Below, piece by piece: positions 9,237 to 17,420 of a stretch of 64,000 bases of DNA. Numbering within the stretch: position 1 is the first letter of the stretch; each line of letters starts with the position of its first letter. Both the position numbers and the translations under genes were made by a program. The stretch comes from VGTK01 sp046327915. Lineage in GTDB: Bacteria; Desulfobacterota; Binatia; UBA12015. Location of the stretch: positions 62,001-126,000 of the forward strand of contig JAXLXO010000007.1 of the NCBI GenBank assembly GCA_046327915.1, in the 5' to 3' direction. The notes below the pieces were generated by a model. That model was not told the origin of the DNA. It was given only the letters and a program-made list of their open reading frames with translations, and ran no database searches.

Positions 9237-9764
9237 ATGTCGACTGAACACGAACGCACCCCGCACAAGCTCGTCTACCTCCGCGATCATTCACCGCGGC
9301 CGAAGGCGCGCAGCACGCGCACGGACCGCAAGCCGCCCGTCGCGCATCCCGAGCTCGCCGGCGAAGCGGCGTGGCTGGGACGCATGCTCCTCGCGGCGTC
9401 GGGGATGATCGTCATCCACTGGTTGCTGGTGCTCAGCGGCGCGGTCGAGGTCGAGGGCGACGCCGCGACGAACTGGACGGCGTCGCGCCTGCTCGCGCAC
9501 GCGTACGTCGTGGCGATCGCCGCCTTCTCCGCCCGCCAGCTGCTGCGCGGCAACGCGCGCGCCCCGCTGCTCCTCGCGTTCGCCGCGAGCGGGCTCGTGC
9601 TGGTCTCGATCGAGGGGCTCGCGCATCTCGTCGTCAGCACCGACCTGTCGCGGATCTCCCTCGCCGCGCGGACGGACATCCTGACGCGCTCCGCGATGCT
9701 CGGCCTCGGCATCTGGTCGGCATCGTACGCGCTGCGGGCGGATCGGCGCTCGATCGCGCCCTGA
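9237..9764 (+). CDS. Four-helix integral membrane protein of unknown function
   Basis: The 175-residue product has a polar, basic N-terminal tail of about 45 residues followed by four hydrophobic segments (roughly residues 48-68, 82-98, 108-126 and 142-160), ending in a short basic tail. No catalytic or transport motif is recognisable. It is a single gene, divergent from the PEP-utiliser-like gene and followed by the Nudix gene. GC3 bias and a well-placed ATG at 9237 support it as a real gene. Confidence 0.65.
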   Translation: MSTEHERTPHKLVYLRDHSPRPKARSTRTDRKPPVAHPELAGEAAWLGRMLLAASGMIVIHWLLVLSGAVEVEGDAATNWTASRLLAHAYVVAIAAFSARQLLRGNARAPLLLAFAASGLVLVSIEGLAHLVVSTDLSRISLAARTDILTRSAMLGLGIWSASYALRADRRSIAP

Positions 9765-9886
9765 GGCGCCCCCGCCGCGGTTTCCTGCCCCTACCGTGTC
9801 GAGTATAGGTGGCTCGTGAGGCTCCATCGCACACGGAAGGCCACACCGCGGAGGCCGAGGGCCTAGCCGGAACCGGGGCGGTGACG

Positions 9887-10432
9887 ATGCAAGCGGAGAT
9901 CGCCGTTCTCGCTCGTCGTTATGGCCGCCCGCGCGCGGTCGCGCACACCCTGCCCAGCCTTCGCTTCTCGCCGCTCAATCGCCGGCGCGACGGCGAGGTC
10001 GCGATGGCGATCCGGCGGCGCAACGGCCTCTACCTGCTGCAGACGAAGGGCACGTATCCCGAGAGCACCTTCCGGCTGCCCACCGGCGGCATCATGCGCG
10101 GCGAGACCATCGAGCACGCGCTGCTGCGCGAGACGCGCGAGGAGACCAGCCTCGACGTCGAGATCAGCCGCTTCGCAGCGGTGCTCACGTACCGCGCGCC
10201 GAACTCCCGCCACGCGTTCGCGAGCTACCTGTTCATCCTCGAGGAGCAGGGCGGGGAGCTTCACCCGATGGACGAGAGCGAAGGGATCACCGGCTGGCTG
10301 GAGGCCGACCTGCCGACCCTGAGCGACGCCGCCGAGCGGCTGCGCTCGTGCACCGGACAGTGGCGTCCGTGGGGCCAGTTCCGCGCGCTCGTGCTCGACG
10401 CGCTGCGGGACGCGCTCGCACACCGGAACTGA
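9887..10432 (+). CDS. Nudix hydrolase
   Basis: The product carries a Nudix box, G-X5-E-X7-RE-X2-EE, read as GGIMRGE...LLRETREET, in the middle of the chain. The box departs from consensus in having Ser instead of the final Gly. Nudix enzymes cleave nucleoside diphosphates linked to another moiety with divalent metal; the substrate cannot be deduced. The domain is preceded by about 30 residues and followed by a C-terminal helix. I placed the start at ATG 9887 (181 residues); a GTG at 9809 would give 207 residues with an N-terminal part lacking family character. No strong ribosome-binding site decides between them. It converges on ftsH. Confidence 0.8.
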   Translation: MQAEIAVLARRYGRPRAVAHTLPSLRFSPLNRRRDGEVAMAIRRRNGLYLLQTKGTYPESTFRLPTGGIMRGETIEHALLRETREETSLDVEISRFAAVLTYRAPNSRHAFASYLFILEEQGGELHPMDESEGITGWLEADLPTLSDAAERLRSCTGQWRPWGQFRALVLDALRDALAHRN

Positions 10433-10463
10433 GCGGCGACCCTCGCCGCGCGCGGCGCAGGTG

Positions 10464-12398
10464 TCAGGCGACGAGCGTCGTACCCTCCGCGCCGGGCGGC
10501 GTACGATCCGCGTCGCGGACGCGCGCCGCGGCGAGCGCCCGGTCGAGCGTGTCGCCCTCGAGCGTCTCCTCCTGCTCGAGCGTCCGTGCGAGGCCGGCGA
10601 GACCTTCGCGCCGCTCGGAGAGGAGCTGGCGCGCGGTCGCGTGCGCGCCGCGGACGAGGGTCGAGACCTCGGCGTCGATCGCCTCGTTGGTCGCCTCGCT
10701 CGCCGCCTGGGAGCGGCCGAGAAAGCCGTCGCCGAGAAAGATCGACTCGCGCCGCCCGTAGCTCAACGGACCGAGGCGATCGCTCATGCCGAACAGGCAG
10801 ACCATCTGACGAGCGAGCTGCGATGCGCGCTCGAGATCGTCCTGCGCGCCGGTGCTGACGTCGCCGAACACGAGCTCCTCCGCGACGCGGCCACCGAGCA
10901 TCACGGCCAGACGATCCACCAGCTCGCTGCGACGCATGAGGACCTTGTCCTCGGTCGGCAGCTGCATGGTGAAGCCGAGCGCGCCGATCGAGCGCGGGAT
11001 GATCGTGATCTTGCTCACCGGATCGCAGTTCGGCAGCAGTGCCGCGACGAGCGCGTGGCCGGACTCGTGATGGGCCACGAGCGTGCGGTCCTGCGGGCGC
11101 AGCACGCGGCTGCGGCGCTCGAGTCCGGTCATGAGACGGTCGGCCGCGAGCAGGAAGTGCCGCGTCTCGACCGCGTCCGCGCCCTGCTGCGCGGCGAGCA
11201 GCGCCGCTTCGTTGACGAGGTTCGCGAGATCCGCGCCGGAGAGGCCCGGCGTGCGCGCGGCGAGACCGTCGACGTCGACGTTCGACGCCGCCTTCACGTT
11301 CTTCAGATGCACCTGCAGGATCTTCGCGCGCCCGACGCGATCCGGCAGCTCGACGATGATGCGCCGGTCGAAGCGTCCGGCGCGCAGCAGCGCGGGATCG
11401 AGCACCTCGGGACGATTCGTGGCGGCCAGCAGCACGACGCCCTTCGATGCGTCGAAGCCATCCATCTCGACCAGCAGCTGGTTGAGCGTCTGCTCCTGCT
11501 CGTCGTGACGGCCCATCTGGAGACCGGCTCCGGCGCGCGACTTCCCGACCGCGTCGAGCTCGTCGATGAACACGATGCACGGCGCCTTGCCCTTCGCCTG
11601 CTCGAACAGGTCGCGCACACGCGCCGCGCCGAGCCCGACGAACATCTCGATGAACTCGGAGCCGCTGATCGAGAAGAACGGCACGTGCGCCTCGCCGGCG
11701 ATCGCGCGCGCGAGCAGCGTCTTGCCCGTGCCCGGCGGACCGACCAGCAGCACGCCCTTCGGGATGCGGCCGCCGAGACGCTGGAACTTTGCCGGATCGC
11801 GCAGGAACGAGACCACGGCCTCGAGCTCGGCCTTCGCCTCGTCGATGCCCGCGACGTCGCCGAAGCGCGCCGCGACGTCGTTCTCGCCGTAGATTTTTGC
11901 CTTGTTGCGGCCGAACGACAGCGCGCCCGCCGCACCGCCCGGCCCCATGCGGCGCGCGACGAGATTCCACATCAGCATGATCAGGCCGAACGGCAGCAGC
12001 CAGCCGAGCAGAAGCGTGCGCCAGAAGTTGTCCGCGATCTCGCCCGAGAACGTGACGCCGTGCTCGGTGAGAATCTTGACGAGCGTGGAGAGGTCGAGCC
12101 CAGGCGGACGCGTCGCGACGAACGTCGGCCGCTGGTCCGGCGAGAGGCTGCCCATCATGCCGCGCGCCTTCTCGACCTGCTTCTGCAGCTCGCCCTCGAG
12201 CGGCGTGTCGGGACGCAGCTGGAAGCGGATCTCGTCGGTGGTGATCATCGCGCGCTCGACGTGATTCTGGTCGGCGAGGCGCTGCAGCTCGCTGTAGCTG
12301 ACCTGGACGGGGCGCGGCGCGACGAAGATCGTCTGCGCGAGCAGGATCAGCAGGAGCGCCGCCGGCAGGTACCACAACGAGAGCTTCAGGTTCTTCAT
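10464..12398 (-). CDS. ftsH: ATP-dependent zinc metalloprotease FtsH
   Basis: The 644-residue product has the full FtsH architecture: two N-terminal membrane segments (about residues 8-26 and 126-145) flanking a periplasmic domain, the AAA+ module with Walker A GPPGTGKT (220-227), Walker B FIDELDAVG and the SRH NRPEVLDPALLRAGRFDRR, then the zinc protease motif H444-E-S-G-H448. FtsH degrades membrane proteins and regulatory proteins at the inner membrane. HESGH rather than the usual HEAGH is a mild variation. The C-terminal tail is short. ATG 12398 is preceded by GAGGAG and a promoter-like sequence near 12510-12537. Many bacteria of this type carry more than one FtsH, so this could be a paralogue. 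Confidence 0.95.
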   Translation of the reverse strand: MKNLKLSLWYLPAALLLILLAQTIFVAPRPVQVSYSELQRLADQNHVERAMITTDEIRFQLRPDTPLEGELQKQVEKARGMMGSLSPDQRPTFVATRPPGLDLSTLVKILTEHGVTFSGEIADNFWRTLLLGWLLPFGLIMLMWNLVARRMGPGGAAGALSFGRNKAKIYGENDVAARFGDVAGIDEAKAELEAVVSFLRDPAKFQRLGGRIPKGVLLVGPPGTGKTLLARAIAGEAHVPFFSISGSEFIEMFVGLGAARVRDLFEQAKGKAPCIVFIDELDAVGKSRAGAGLQMGRHDEQEQTLNQLLVEMDGFDASKGVVLLAATNRPEVLDPALLRAGRFDRRIIVELPDRVGRAKILQVHLKNVKAASNVDVDGLAARTPGLSGADLANLVNEAALLAAQQGADAVETRHFLLAADRLMTGLERRSRVLRPQDRTLVAHHESGHALVAALLPNCDPVSKITIIPRSIGALGFTMQLPTEDKVLMRRSELVDRLAVMLGGRVAEELVFGDVSTGAQDDLERASQLARQMVCLFGMSDRLGPLSYGRRESIFLGDGFLGRSQAASEATNEAIDAEVSTLVRGAHATARQLLSERREGLAGLARTLEQEETLEGDTLDRALAAARVRDADRTPPGAEGTTLVA

Positions 12399-12509
12399 TC
12401 GCTTCGAGGATCTCCTCGTGAACGGGAACGGGCGCGCGTCCGGTCGGGGATCAGAGGAAACGCGCGGCCTTCGGGCGAGCGCGGAGCGGGACGCGGAAAG
12501 GTGAGCTTC

Positions 12510-12537
12510 AGGTTAAGGCCACCGGCGCCTGTGTCAA
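12510..12537 (-). promoter_or_regulatory. Putative housekeeping promoter for ftsH
   Basis: On the minus strand TTGACA (12537-12532) is followed after 16 bases by TAACCT (12515-12510). The -35 box is a perfect match and overlaps the stop codon of the upstream coaE gene; the -10 box is weak. It would give a leader of about 105 bases before ftsH. Confidence 0.4.
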
Positions 12538-13133
12538 CGCGGGACCACCGTCTGCCACAGCCCCGTGAGGCGAGTACGCAGGTCGTCGAGCGATCCCGCG
12601 TTCTCGATCACGACGTCGGCGACGGCGCGCCGCTCGGCGTCGGTCATCTGCTTCGCCATGCGGGCGTCGGTCTCTGACGCCGCCATGCCGCGCTGGGCAG
12701 CGAGCCTCTCGACGACGTCCTCGCGGCGCGCGGAGATGACCCAGACCTGATCGACGAGCGAGCGCCAGCCCGCCTCGAGCAGGATCGCCGCCTCCACCAC
12801 GACCGCGCGCACGGCGCCCTTCTCGCGCGCCCGCGTGATGCGGCGCTCGATCTCGGCGCGGATCAGCGGGTGCACGATCGCGTTCAGCCGCTCGAGCTTC
12901 GCACCGTCGGCGAACACGATCGGTCCGAGCCTCTTGCGGTCGACGCGTCCGTCCGCACCGACGACGTCGGCGCCGAACTCGGCGACGATGGCGTCGAAGC
13001 CGGGCTTGCCGGGCTCGTAGACCTCGTGTCCGACGAGGTCGGCGTTGACGACCTCCGCTCCGAGCTCGGCCATCATCGCCGACGCGACGCTCTTGCCCGA
13101 GCCGATGCCTCCGACGAGGCCGATGACGAGCAT
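12534..13133 (-). CDS. coaE: Dephospho-CoA kinase
   Basis: The 199-residue product is a P-loop kinase with GGIGSGKS at residues 8-15. It also has the family-typical NADLVGHEVY segment and the LNAIVHPLIR and ILLEAGW motifs. CoaE phosphorylates the 3'-OH of dephospho-CoA, the last step of coenzyme A synthesis, in the cytoplasm. Length matches the family. It lies between asnS and ftsH on the same strand, 55 bases after asnS, so it may be read through from asnS. ATG 13133 directly precedes the P-loop strand. Confidence 0.95.
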   Translation of the reverse strand: MLVIGLVGGIGSGKSVASAMMAELGAEVVNADLVGHEVYEPGKPGFDAIVAEFGADVVGADGRVDRKRLGPIVFADGAKLERLNAIVHPLIRAEIERRITRAREKGAVRAVVVEAAILLEAGWRSLVDQVWVISARREDVVERLAAQRGMAASETDARMAKQMTDAERRAVADVVIENAGSLDDLRTRLTGLWQTVVPR

Positions 13134-13188
13134 GCGTCGGTTCTCGCAACCGGCCGGCGCAGGCGCAAGCGCGGCGGCCGCCTCCGTC

Positions 13189-14487
13189 TCAGGGCGTCAG
13201 GCGCTCGAGCATGCGCGGGAACGGGATCGTCTCGCGCACGTGGTGCAGGCCGCAGAGCCAGGCCACCATGCGCTCGATGCCCATGCCGAAGCCGGCGTGC
13301 GGCACGGATCCGTAGCGCCGGAGGTCGAGGTACCAGGAGAAGGCGGACTCGGGCAGCTCGTGCTCCGCGATCTTGCGCTGCAGCGTGGCGAGGTCGTCCT
13401 CGCGCTGTCCGCCGCCGATGATCTCGCCGTAGCCCTCCGGTGCGAGCACGTCGACGCAGAGTGCGAGGCGCGAATCCTCGGGATCGCCCTTCATGTAGAA
13501 CGCCTTCACCTGCGCGGGGTAGCGGTGCACCAGCACCGGACGGTCGAACTGGCTCGCGAGGACCGTCTCCTCGTCGGCGCCGAAGTCGTCGCCCCACTCG
13601 ACCGGCTTGCCCGCGTCGCGCAGCCGTACCAGCGCCTCGTCGTACGTGATGCGCGGGAAGGGCTTCGCGACGCGCTCGAGGGCAGCCACGTCACGCTCGA
13701 GCGCCTCGAGCTCGACGCGCCGCTCGCGCACCACCCGTCCGACGACCTCGACCAGGAAGTCCTCGGCGAGGTCCATGTCGCCCTGCAGGTCCATGAAGGC
13801 CACCTCGGGCTCGACCATCCAGAATTCGGTCAGGTGCCGGCGCGTCTTGGACTTCTCGGCACGGAACGTGGGCCCGAAGCAGTACACCTTGCCGAGCGCC
13901 ATCGCCGCGGCCTCGATGTACAGCTGCCCGCTCTGCGTCAGGTACGCGGGCTCGCCGAAGTAGTCGACGGCGAACAGCGTGGTCGTGCCCTCGCACGCCG
14001 CGGGTGTGAAGATCGGAGCATCGACCAGCGTGAAGCCGCGATCGTCGAAGTACTCGCGGCAGGCGCGGACGACGCTCGAGCGGACGCGAAGGATCGCGTT
14101 CTGCCGCCGCGAGCGCAGCCAGAGATGGCGGTGATCGAGGAGGAAGGCCGTGCCGTGCTCCTTGGGGCTGATCGGGTACTCCGCGGCCGGAAGCGACACG
14201 ACCCGAAGGTCCCGGACCGACAGCTCGTAGCCCCCTGGTGCACGCGGGTCCGGCCGGACCTCGCCATCGACCTCCAGGGACGTCTCCTGCGCGAGGTGCG
14301 CCGCGGCCTCGAAGACCTCGGGGGCGACCTCCGGCCGGAACAGGGTGCACTGGATGGTCCCGGAGCCGTCCCGGACCTGCAGAAACTGCAGCTTGCCGCT
14401 GGAGCGACGGCCGCGCAGCCATCCCCGCAGGGTGACCGTTTCCCCTGCATGGTCCCCGATCTGCCCGATGGTCGTCACCGTCGCCAT
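13189..14487 (-). CDS. asnS: Asparaginyl-tRNA synthetase
   Basis: The 432-residue product is a class IIb aminoacyl-tRNA synthetase with an N-terminal OB-fold anticodon domain (about residues 5-100, including VTLRGWLRGRR). The catalytic core has motif 2 (FRAEKSKTRRHLTEFWMVEPE region) and motif 3 (GFGMGIERM). Length and the TFRAEKS and HLTEFWMVE segments fit AsnRS rather than AspRS or LysRS. It charges tRNA-Asn with asparagine. ATG 14487 is well placed; the gene is divergent from the iscS operon with a 163-base shared upstream region. Confidence 0.96.
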   Translation of the reverse strand: MATVTTIGQIGDHAGETVTLRGWLRGRRSSGKLQFLQVRDGSGTIQCTLFRPEVAPEVFEAAAHLAQETSLEVDGEVRPDPRAPGGYELSVRDLRVVSLPAAEYPISPKEHGTAFLLDHRHLWLRSRRQNAILRVRSSVVRACREYFDDRGFTLVDAPIFTPAACEGTTTLFAVDYFGEPAYLTQSGQLYIEAAAMALGKVYCFGPTFRAEKSKTRRHLTEFWMVEPEVAFMDLQGDMDLAEDFLVEVVGRVVRERRVELEALERDVAALERVAKPFPRITYDEALVRLRDAGKPVEWGDDFGADEETVLASQFDRPVLVHRYPAQVKAFYMKGDPEDSRLALCVDVLAPEGYGEIIGGGQREDDLATLQRKIAEHELPESAFSWYLDLRRYGSVPHAGFGMGIERMVAWLCGLHHVRETIPFPRMLERLTP

Positions 14488-14552
14488 GGTCCGCCCTTAC
14501 GAGAGGTGCCCCTGGAAGTGCAACGGGGCCGTGGCTTTTCGACGATGCCACC

Positions 14553-14581
14553 TTGACTGCCTCGAGCCGCTCTCCTACTAA
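14553..14581 (+). promoter_or_regulatory. Putative promoter of the isc operon
   Basis: TTGACT (14553-14558) is followed after 17 bases by TACTAA (14576-14581). The -35 box matches five of six consensus bases with ideal spacing; the -10 is partial. The predicted start lies about 60 bases before the iscS ATG. The -10 region also belongs to an imperfect direct repeat (CCTACTAA, CCTACCAA), which could be part of a regulator site. Confidence 0.4.
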
Positions 14582-14650
14582 ATCCTACCAAGCAGGTCGG
14601 ATTAATCCCTGGTGACGGATGACCGGGAGCGCCCGGTCCGGGAAGCAGAG

Positions 14651-15901
14651 ATGAGCGTGTCGAAGCGGATCTACATGGACAACCACGCCACGACCCCGAT
14701 GGACCCCCGGGTCCTCGAGGCGATGCTGCCGTACTTCCGGGAGCACTTCGGCAACGCGGCGAGCCGGAACCACGCCTTCGGCTGGGAGGCGGAAACCGCG
14801 GTGGACCAGGCCCGCGAGCAGATCGCGGACGTCATCGGCGGCAAGGCGAAGGAGGTCATCTTCCTCTCCGGCGCCACCGAGTCCGACAATCTCGCGATCA
14901 AGGGCGTCGTCGAGTTCTACAAGGACAAGGGCAACCACATCATCACCGCCTCCACCGAGCACAAGGCCGTGCTCGACACGTGCAAGGCGCTCGAGCGCAA
15001 GAAGCTCGCGACGGTGACGTACCTGCAGGTCGACCAGCAGGGCAGGGTGAGCGCCGATCAGGTTCGCGAGGCGATCACCGACAAGACGATCCTGATCTCG
15101 ATCATGGTCGCCAACAACGAGATCGGGACGATCCAGCCCATCGCCGAGATCGGCAAGCTCGCGAAAGAAAAGGGCATCCTCTTCCACACCGACGCGACGC
15201 AGGGCTTCGGCAAGCTGCCGCTCGACGTCAACGAGCTGGGCGTCGACCTCGTCTCCGGCACCGGCCACAAGATCTACGGCCCCAAGGGCTGCGGCTTCCT
15301 GTGGGTGCGATCCAAGGGCCCGCGCGTGCGCTTGACGGCACAGATGGACGGCGGCGGTCACGAGCGCGGCATGCGCTCGGGAACCCTGAACGTGCCGGGC
15401 ATCGTCGGACTCGGCCTCGCCGCGCAGATCGCGAAGGCGGAGATGGCGACCGAGTCGGCGCGCGTCGTGGCACTGCGCGACCGTCTGCACCGGCTGATCA
15501 CGGACGAGCTCGACGAGGTGTACCTCAACGGACACCCGACCGAGCGCCTGCCGGGCAACCTGAACCTGAGCTTCGCGTACATCGAGGGCGAGTCGATGCT
15601 CATGGGCCTCAACGGCTCCGCGCACGGCGACATGCCGGCGATCGCGGTCTCGTCGGGATCGGCCTGCACGTCGGCGACGCTCGAGCCGTCGTACGTGCTG
15701 AAGGCGCTCGGCGTCGGCGACGAGCTCGCGCACACGTCGATCCGCTTCGGCCTCGGACGCTTCAACACGCAGGAGGAGGTCGACTACGTCGCCCAGCGCG
15801 TGATCTCGGAGGTCAAGCGCCTGCGCGAGCTGTCGCCGCTCTACGAGATGGCCAAGGAAGGGATCGACCTCAAGCAGTACTTCGCCGGCGTCCAGCACTG
15901 A
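14651..15901 (+). CDS. iscS: Cysteine desulfurase IscS
   Basis: The 416-residue product is a group I NifS-like PLP enzyme. It shows MDNHATTP at the N-terminus, the HK dyad (H206, PLP-binding K207 in SGTGHKIYGPKG) and the mobile-loop persulfide cysteine C339 in SSGSACTS, and extends to the IscU-binding C-terminus. It removes sulfur from cysteine and passes it as persulfide to IscU. ATG 14651 is preceded by AAGCAGAG; an in-frame GTG 13 codons upstream adds no family sequence. It is the first gene of a seven-gene ISC cluster in which all genes are on the plus strand with small gaps or overlaps. Confidence 0.97.
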   Translation: MSVSKRIYMDNHATTPMDPRVLEAMLPYFREHFGNAASRNHAFGWEAETAVDQAREQIADVIGGKAKEVIFLSGATESDNLAIKGVVEFYKDKGNHIITASTEHKAVLDTCKALERKKLATVTYLQVDQQGRVSADQVREAITDKTILISIMVANNEIGTIQPIAEIGKLAKEKGILFHTDATQGFGKLPLDVNELGVDLVSGTGHKIYGPKGCGFLWVRSKGPRVRLTAQMDGGGHERGMRSGTLNVPGIVGLGLAAQIAKAEMATESARVVALRDRLHRLITDELDEVYLNGHPTERLPGNLNLSFAYIEGESMLMGLNGSAHGDMPAIAVSSGSACTSATLEPSYVLKALGVGDELAHTSIRFGLGRFNTQEEVDYVAQRVISEVKRLRELSPLYEMAKEGIDLKQYFAGVQH

Positions 15902-15940
15902 CCGCCGGACAACGAGCAAAAGCGACACGGAGAGCGAATC

Positions 15941-16363
15941 ATGGCCGAGTACAGCCCGAAGGTGATCGATCACTACAGCAACCCGCGCAACGTCGGATCG
16001 TTCGGCAAGGACGAGGAGAACGTCGGCACGGGCATCGTCGGCGCGCCGGAGTGCGGCGACGTCATGAAGCTGCAGCTCAAGATCAGCGACGACGGAATCG
16101 TCGAGGACGCGAAGTTCAAGACCTTCGGCTGCGGCAGCGCGATCGCGAGCTCGAGCTACGTGACCGAGCTCGTCAAGGGCAAGTCGGTCGAGGAAGTCGC
16201 GCAGATCAAGAACTCGCTGATCGTCGAGGAGCTGTCGCTTCCGCCCGTCAAGATCCACTGCTCGGTTCTCGCCGAGGACGCGATCAAGGCGGCCGTCAAG
16301 GACTGGCAGGAGCGCCACGACGCGAAGACCGGCGGCAAGAAGGACGACACCGCCGCCGCCTGA
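15941..16363 (+). CDS. iscU: Iron-sulfur cluster assembly scaffold IscU
   Basis: The 140-residue product has the three cluster-ligand cysteines C38 (PECGD), C64 (FGCGSA) and C107 (KIHCSV), the Asp after the first Cys, and the LPPVK motif (100-104) recognised by HscA. It builds the 2Fe-2S cluster on sulfur from IscS and hands it to targets with HscA/HscB help. A charged Lys/Asp tail of about 15 residues follows the domain. ATG 15941 follows iscS by 39 bases with a GGAGAG ribosome-binding site. Confidence 0.97.
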   Translation: MAEYSPKVIDHYSNPRNVGSFGKDEENVGTGIVGAPECGDVMKLQLKISDDGIVEDAKFKTFGCGSAIASSSYVTELVKGKSVEEVAQIKNSLIVEELSLPPVKIHCSVLAEDAIKAAVKDWQERHDAKTGGKKDDTAAA

Positions 16364-16413
16364 CGGACGCGCACGCTCCGCATCGCGCAGACACGAACGA
16401 GAAGGACCGAGCC

Positions 16414-16749
16414 GTGGCATCAGCAGCCGGAATCACGTTGACCGACAACGCCGTCCAGAAGATCCTCGCCCTGGTCGCGAAGGACCAGAGCGACGAGAAG
16501 GGTCTGCGCGTCAAGGTCGTCGGCGGCGGCTGCTCCGGGCTGTCCTACAAGATGGACCTCGACCAGAAGCGGGACGGCGACCGCGTGTTCGAGCGCGACG
16601 GCGCCCGGATCATCGTCGACCGCAAGAGCTACCTCTACCTGAACGGCACCGAGCTCGACTACGCGGACGACCTGATGCACGCCGGCTTCAACCTGCGGAA
16701 CCCGAACGTCAAGCGGAGCTGCGGCTGCGGGGCGTCGTTCGGGGTCTGA
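16414..16749 (+). CDS. iscA: IscA/ErpA-type iron-sulfur insertion protein
   Basis: The 111-residue product is an A-type carrier with the three conserved cysteines C40 (GGGCSG), C103 and C105 (SCGCGASF). It begins ITLTDNAVQKI as in the HesB/IscA family. A-type carriers deliver clusters to apo-proteins. The GTG start at 16414 is supported by GAAGGA about ten bases upstream; no ATG is available at the N-terminus. The GLRVKVVGGGCSGLSYKMD region fits ErpA as well as IscA, so the paralogue assignment is by position in the operon. It ends one base before hscB. Confidence 0.93.
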   Translation: MASAAGITLTDNAVQKILALVAKDQSDEKGLRVKVVGGGCSGLSYKMDLDQKRDGDRVFERDGARIIVDRKSYLYLNGTELDYADDLMHAGFNLRNPNVKRSCGCGASFGV

Positions 16750-16750
16750 C

Positions 16751-17419
16751 GTGCGCGCGATCCGCTGCCGGAGCTGCAGCGAAGTCCAGCCGCCGGCGTT
16801 CTTCTGCCGGAGCTGCGACGCCATCCAGGCGCTGCCGCAGGACACCGACTACTTCGCGGTTCTCGGCCTGCCGCCGCATCCCGGCGTCGACGTCGCCGCG
16901 CTCGACCGCCGCTACTACGAGCTGAGCCGCAAGCTGCACCCCGATCGCTACCAGACCCGTAGCGCCGAGGAGCAGCGCGCGAGCGTGCAGGCGACGGCGC
17001 TGCTCAACGCCGCGCACAAGACGCTGCGCGACCTCGAAGCGCGCGGCCGCTACTGGCTCGCGCGCTCCGGCGACAGCCTCGGACGCGAGAACCAGAGCGT
17101 CCCGCCGCGCCTCGCCGCCTACGTCTTCGACGTGCAGGAGAAGCTCGGCGAGCTGCGCGCGTCGGTGAACGGCTCCGCTGCCGCGCTGCGCAGCGAGCTG
17201 GTCGAGACGCAGCGCGAGCTGACCGAGCGTCTCGATCGGCAGCGCACGGCGCTCGGCGACCTGCTGCGCGGGTGGCCCGTGCAGGACGCCGGGGCGCAGG
17301 CATCGCTGACACCGGACGAGCGCGGCCCTGCGGCGCTGCGCGAGCTCAAGGGCGTCCTCTCGGAGCTCTCCTACCTGCGGACGCTCGATCGCGACCTGCA
17401 GAACGCACTCGAGGCTTGA
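16751..17419 (+). CDS. hscB: Fe-S assembly co-chaperone HscB with N-terminal zinc-binding motif
   Basis: The 222-residue product has a J-domain with the HPD motif at residues 63-65 and a C-terminal helical region that in HscB binds IscU. Ahead of the J-domain it carries two CXXC pairs (C6/C9 and C19/C22), a putative zinc or redox module absent from the E. coli protein but similar in layout to that of eukaryotic HSCB. HscB stimulates the HscA ATPase and delivers IscU. GTG 16751 begins one base after the iscA stop, and hscA follows one base after this gene, so the three are tightly coupled. Confidence 0.93.
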   Translation: MRAIRCRSCSEVQPPAFFCRSCDAIQALPQDTDYFAVLGLPPHPGVDVAALDRRYYELSRKLHPDRYQTRSAEEQRASVQATALLNAAHKTLRDLEARGRYWLARSGDSLGRENQSVPPRLAAYVFDVQEKLGELRASVNGSAAALRSELVETQRELTERLDRQRTALGDLLRGWPVQDAGAQASLTPDERGPAALRELKGVLSELSYLRTLDRDLQNALEA

Positions 17420-17420
17420 C

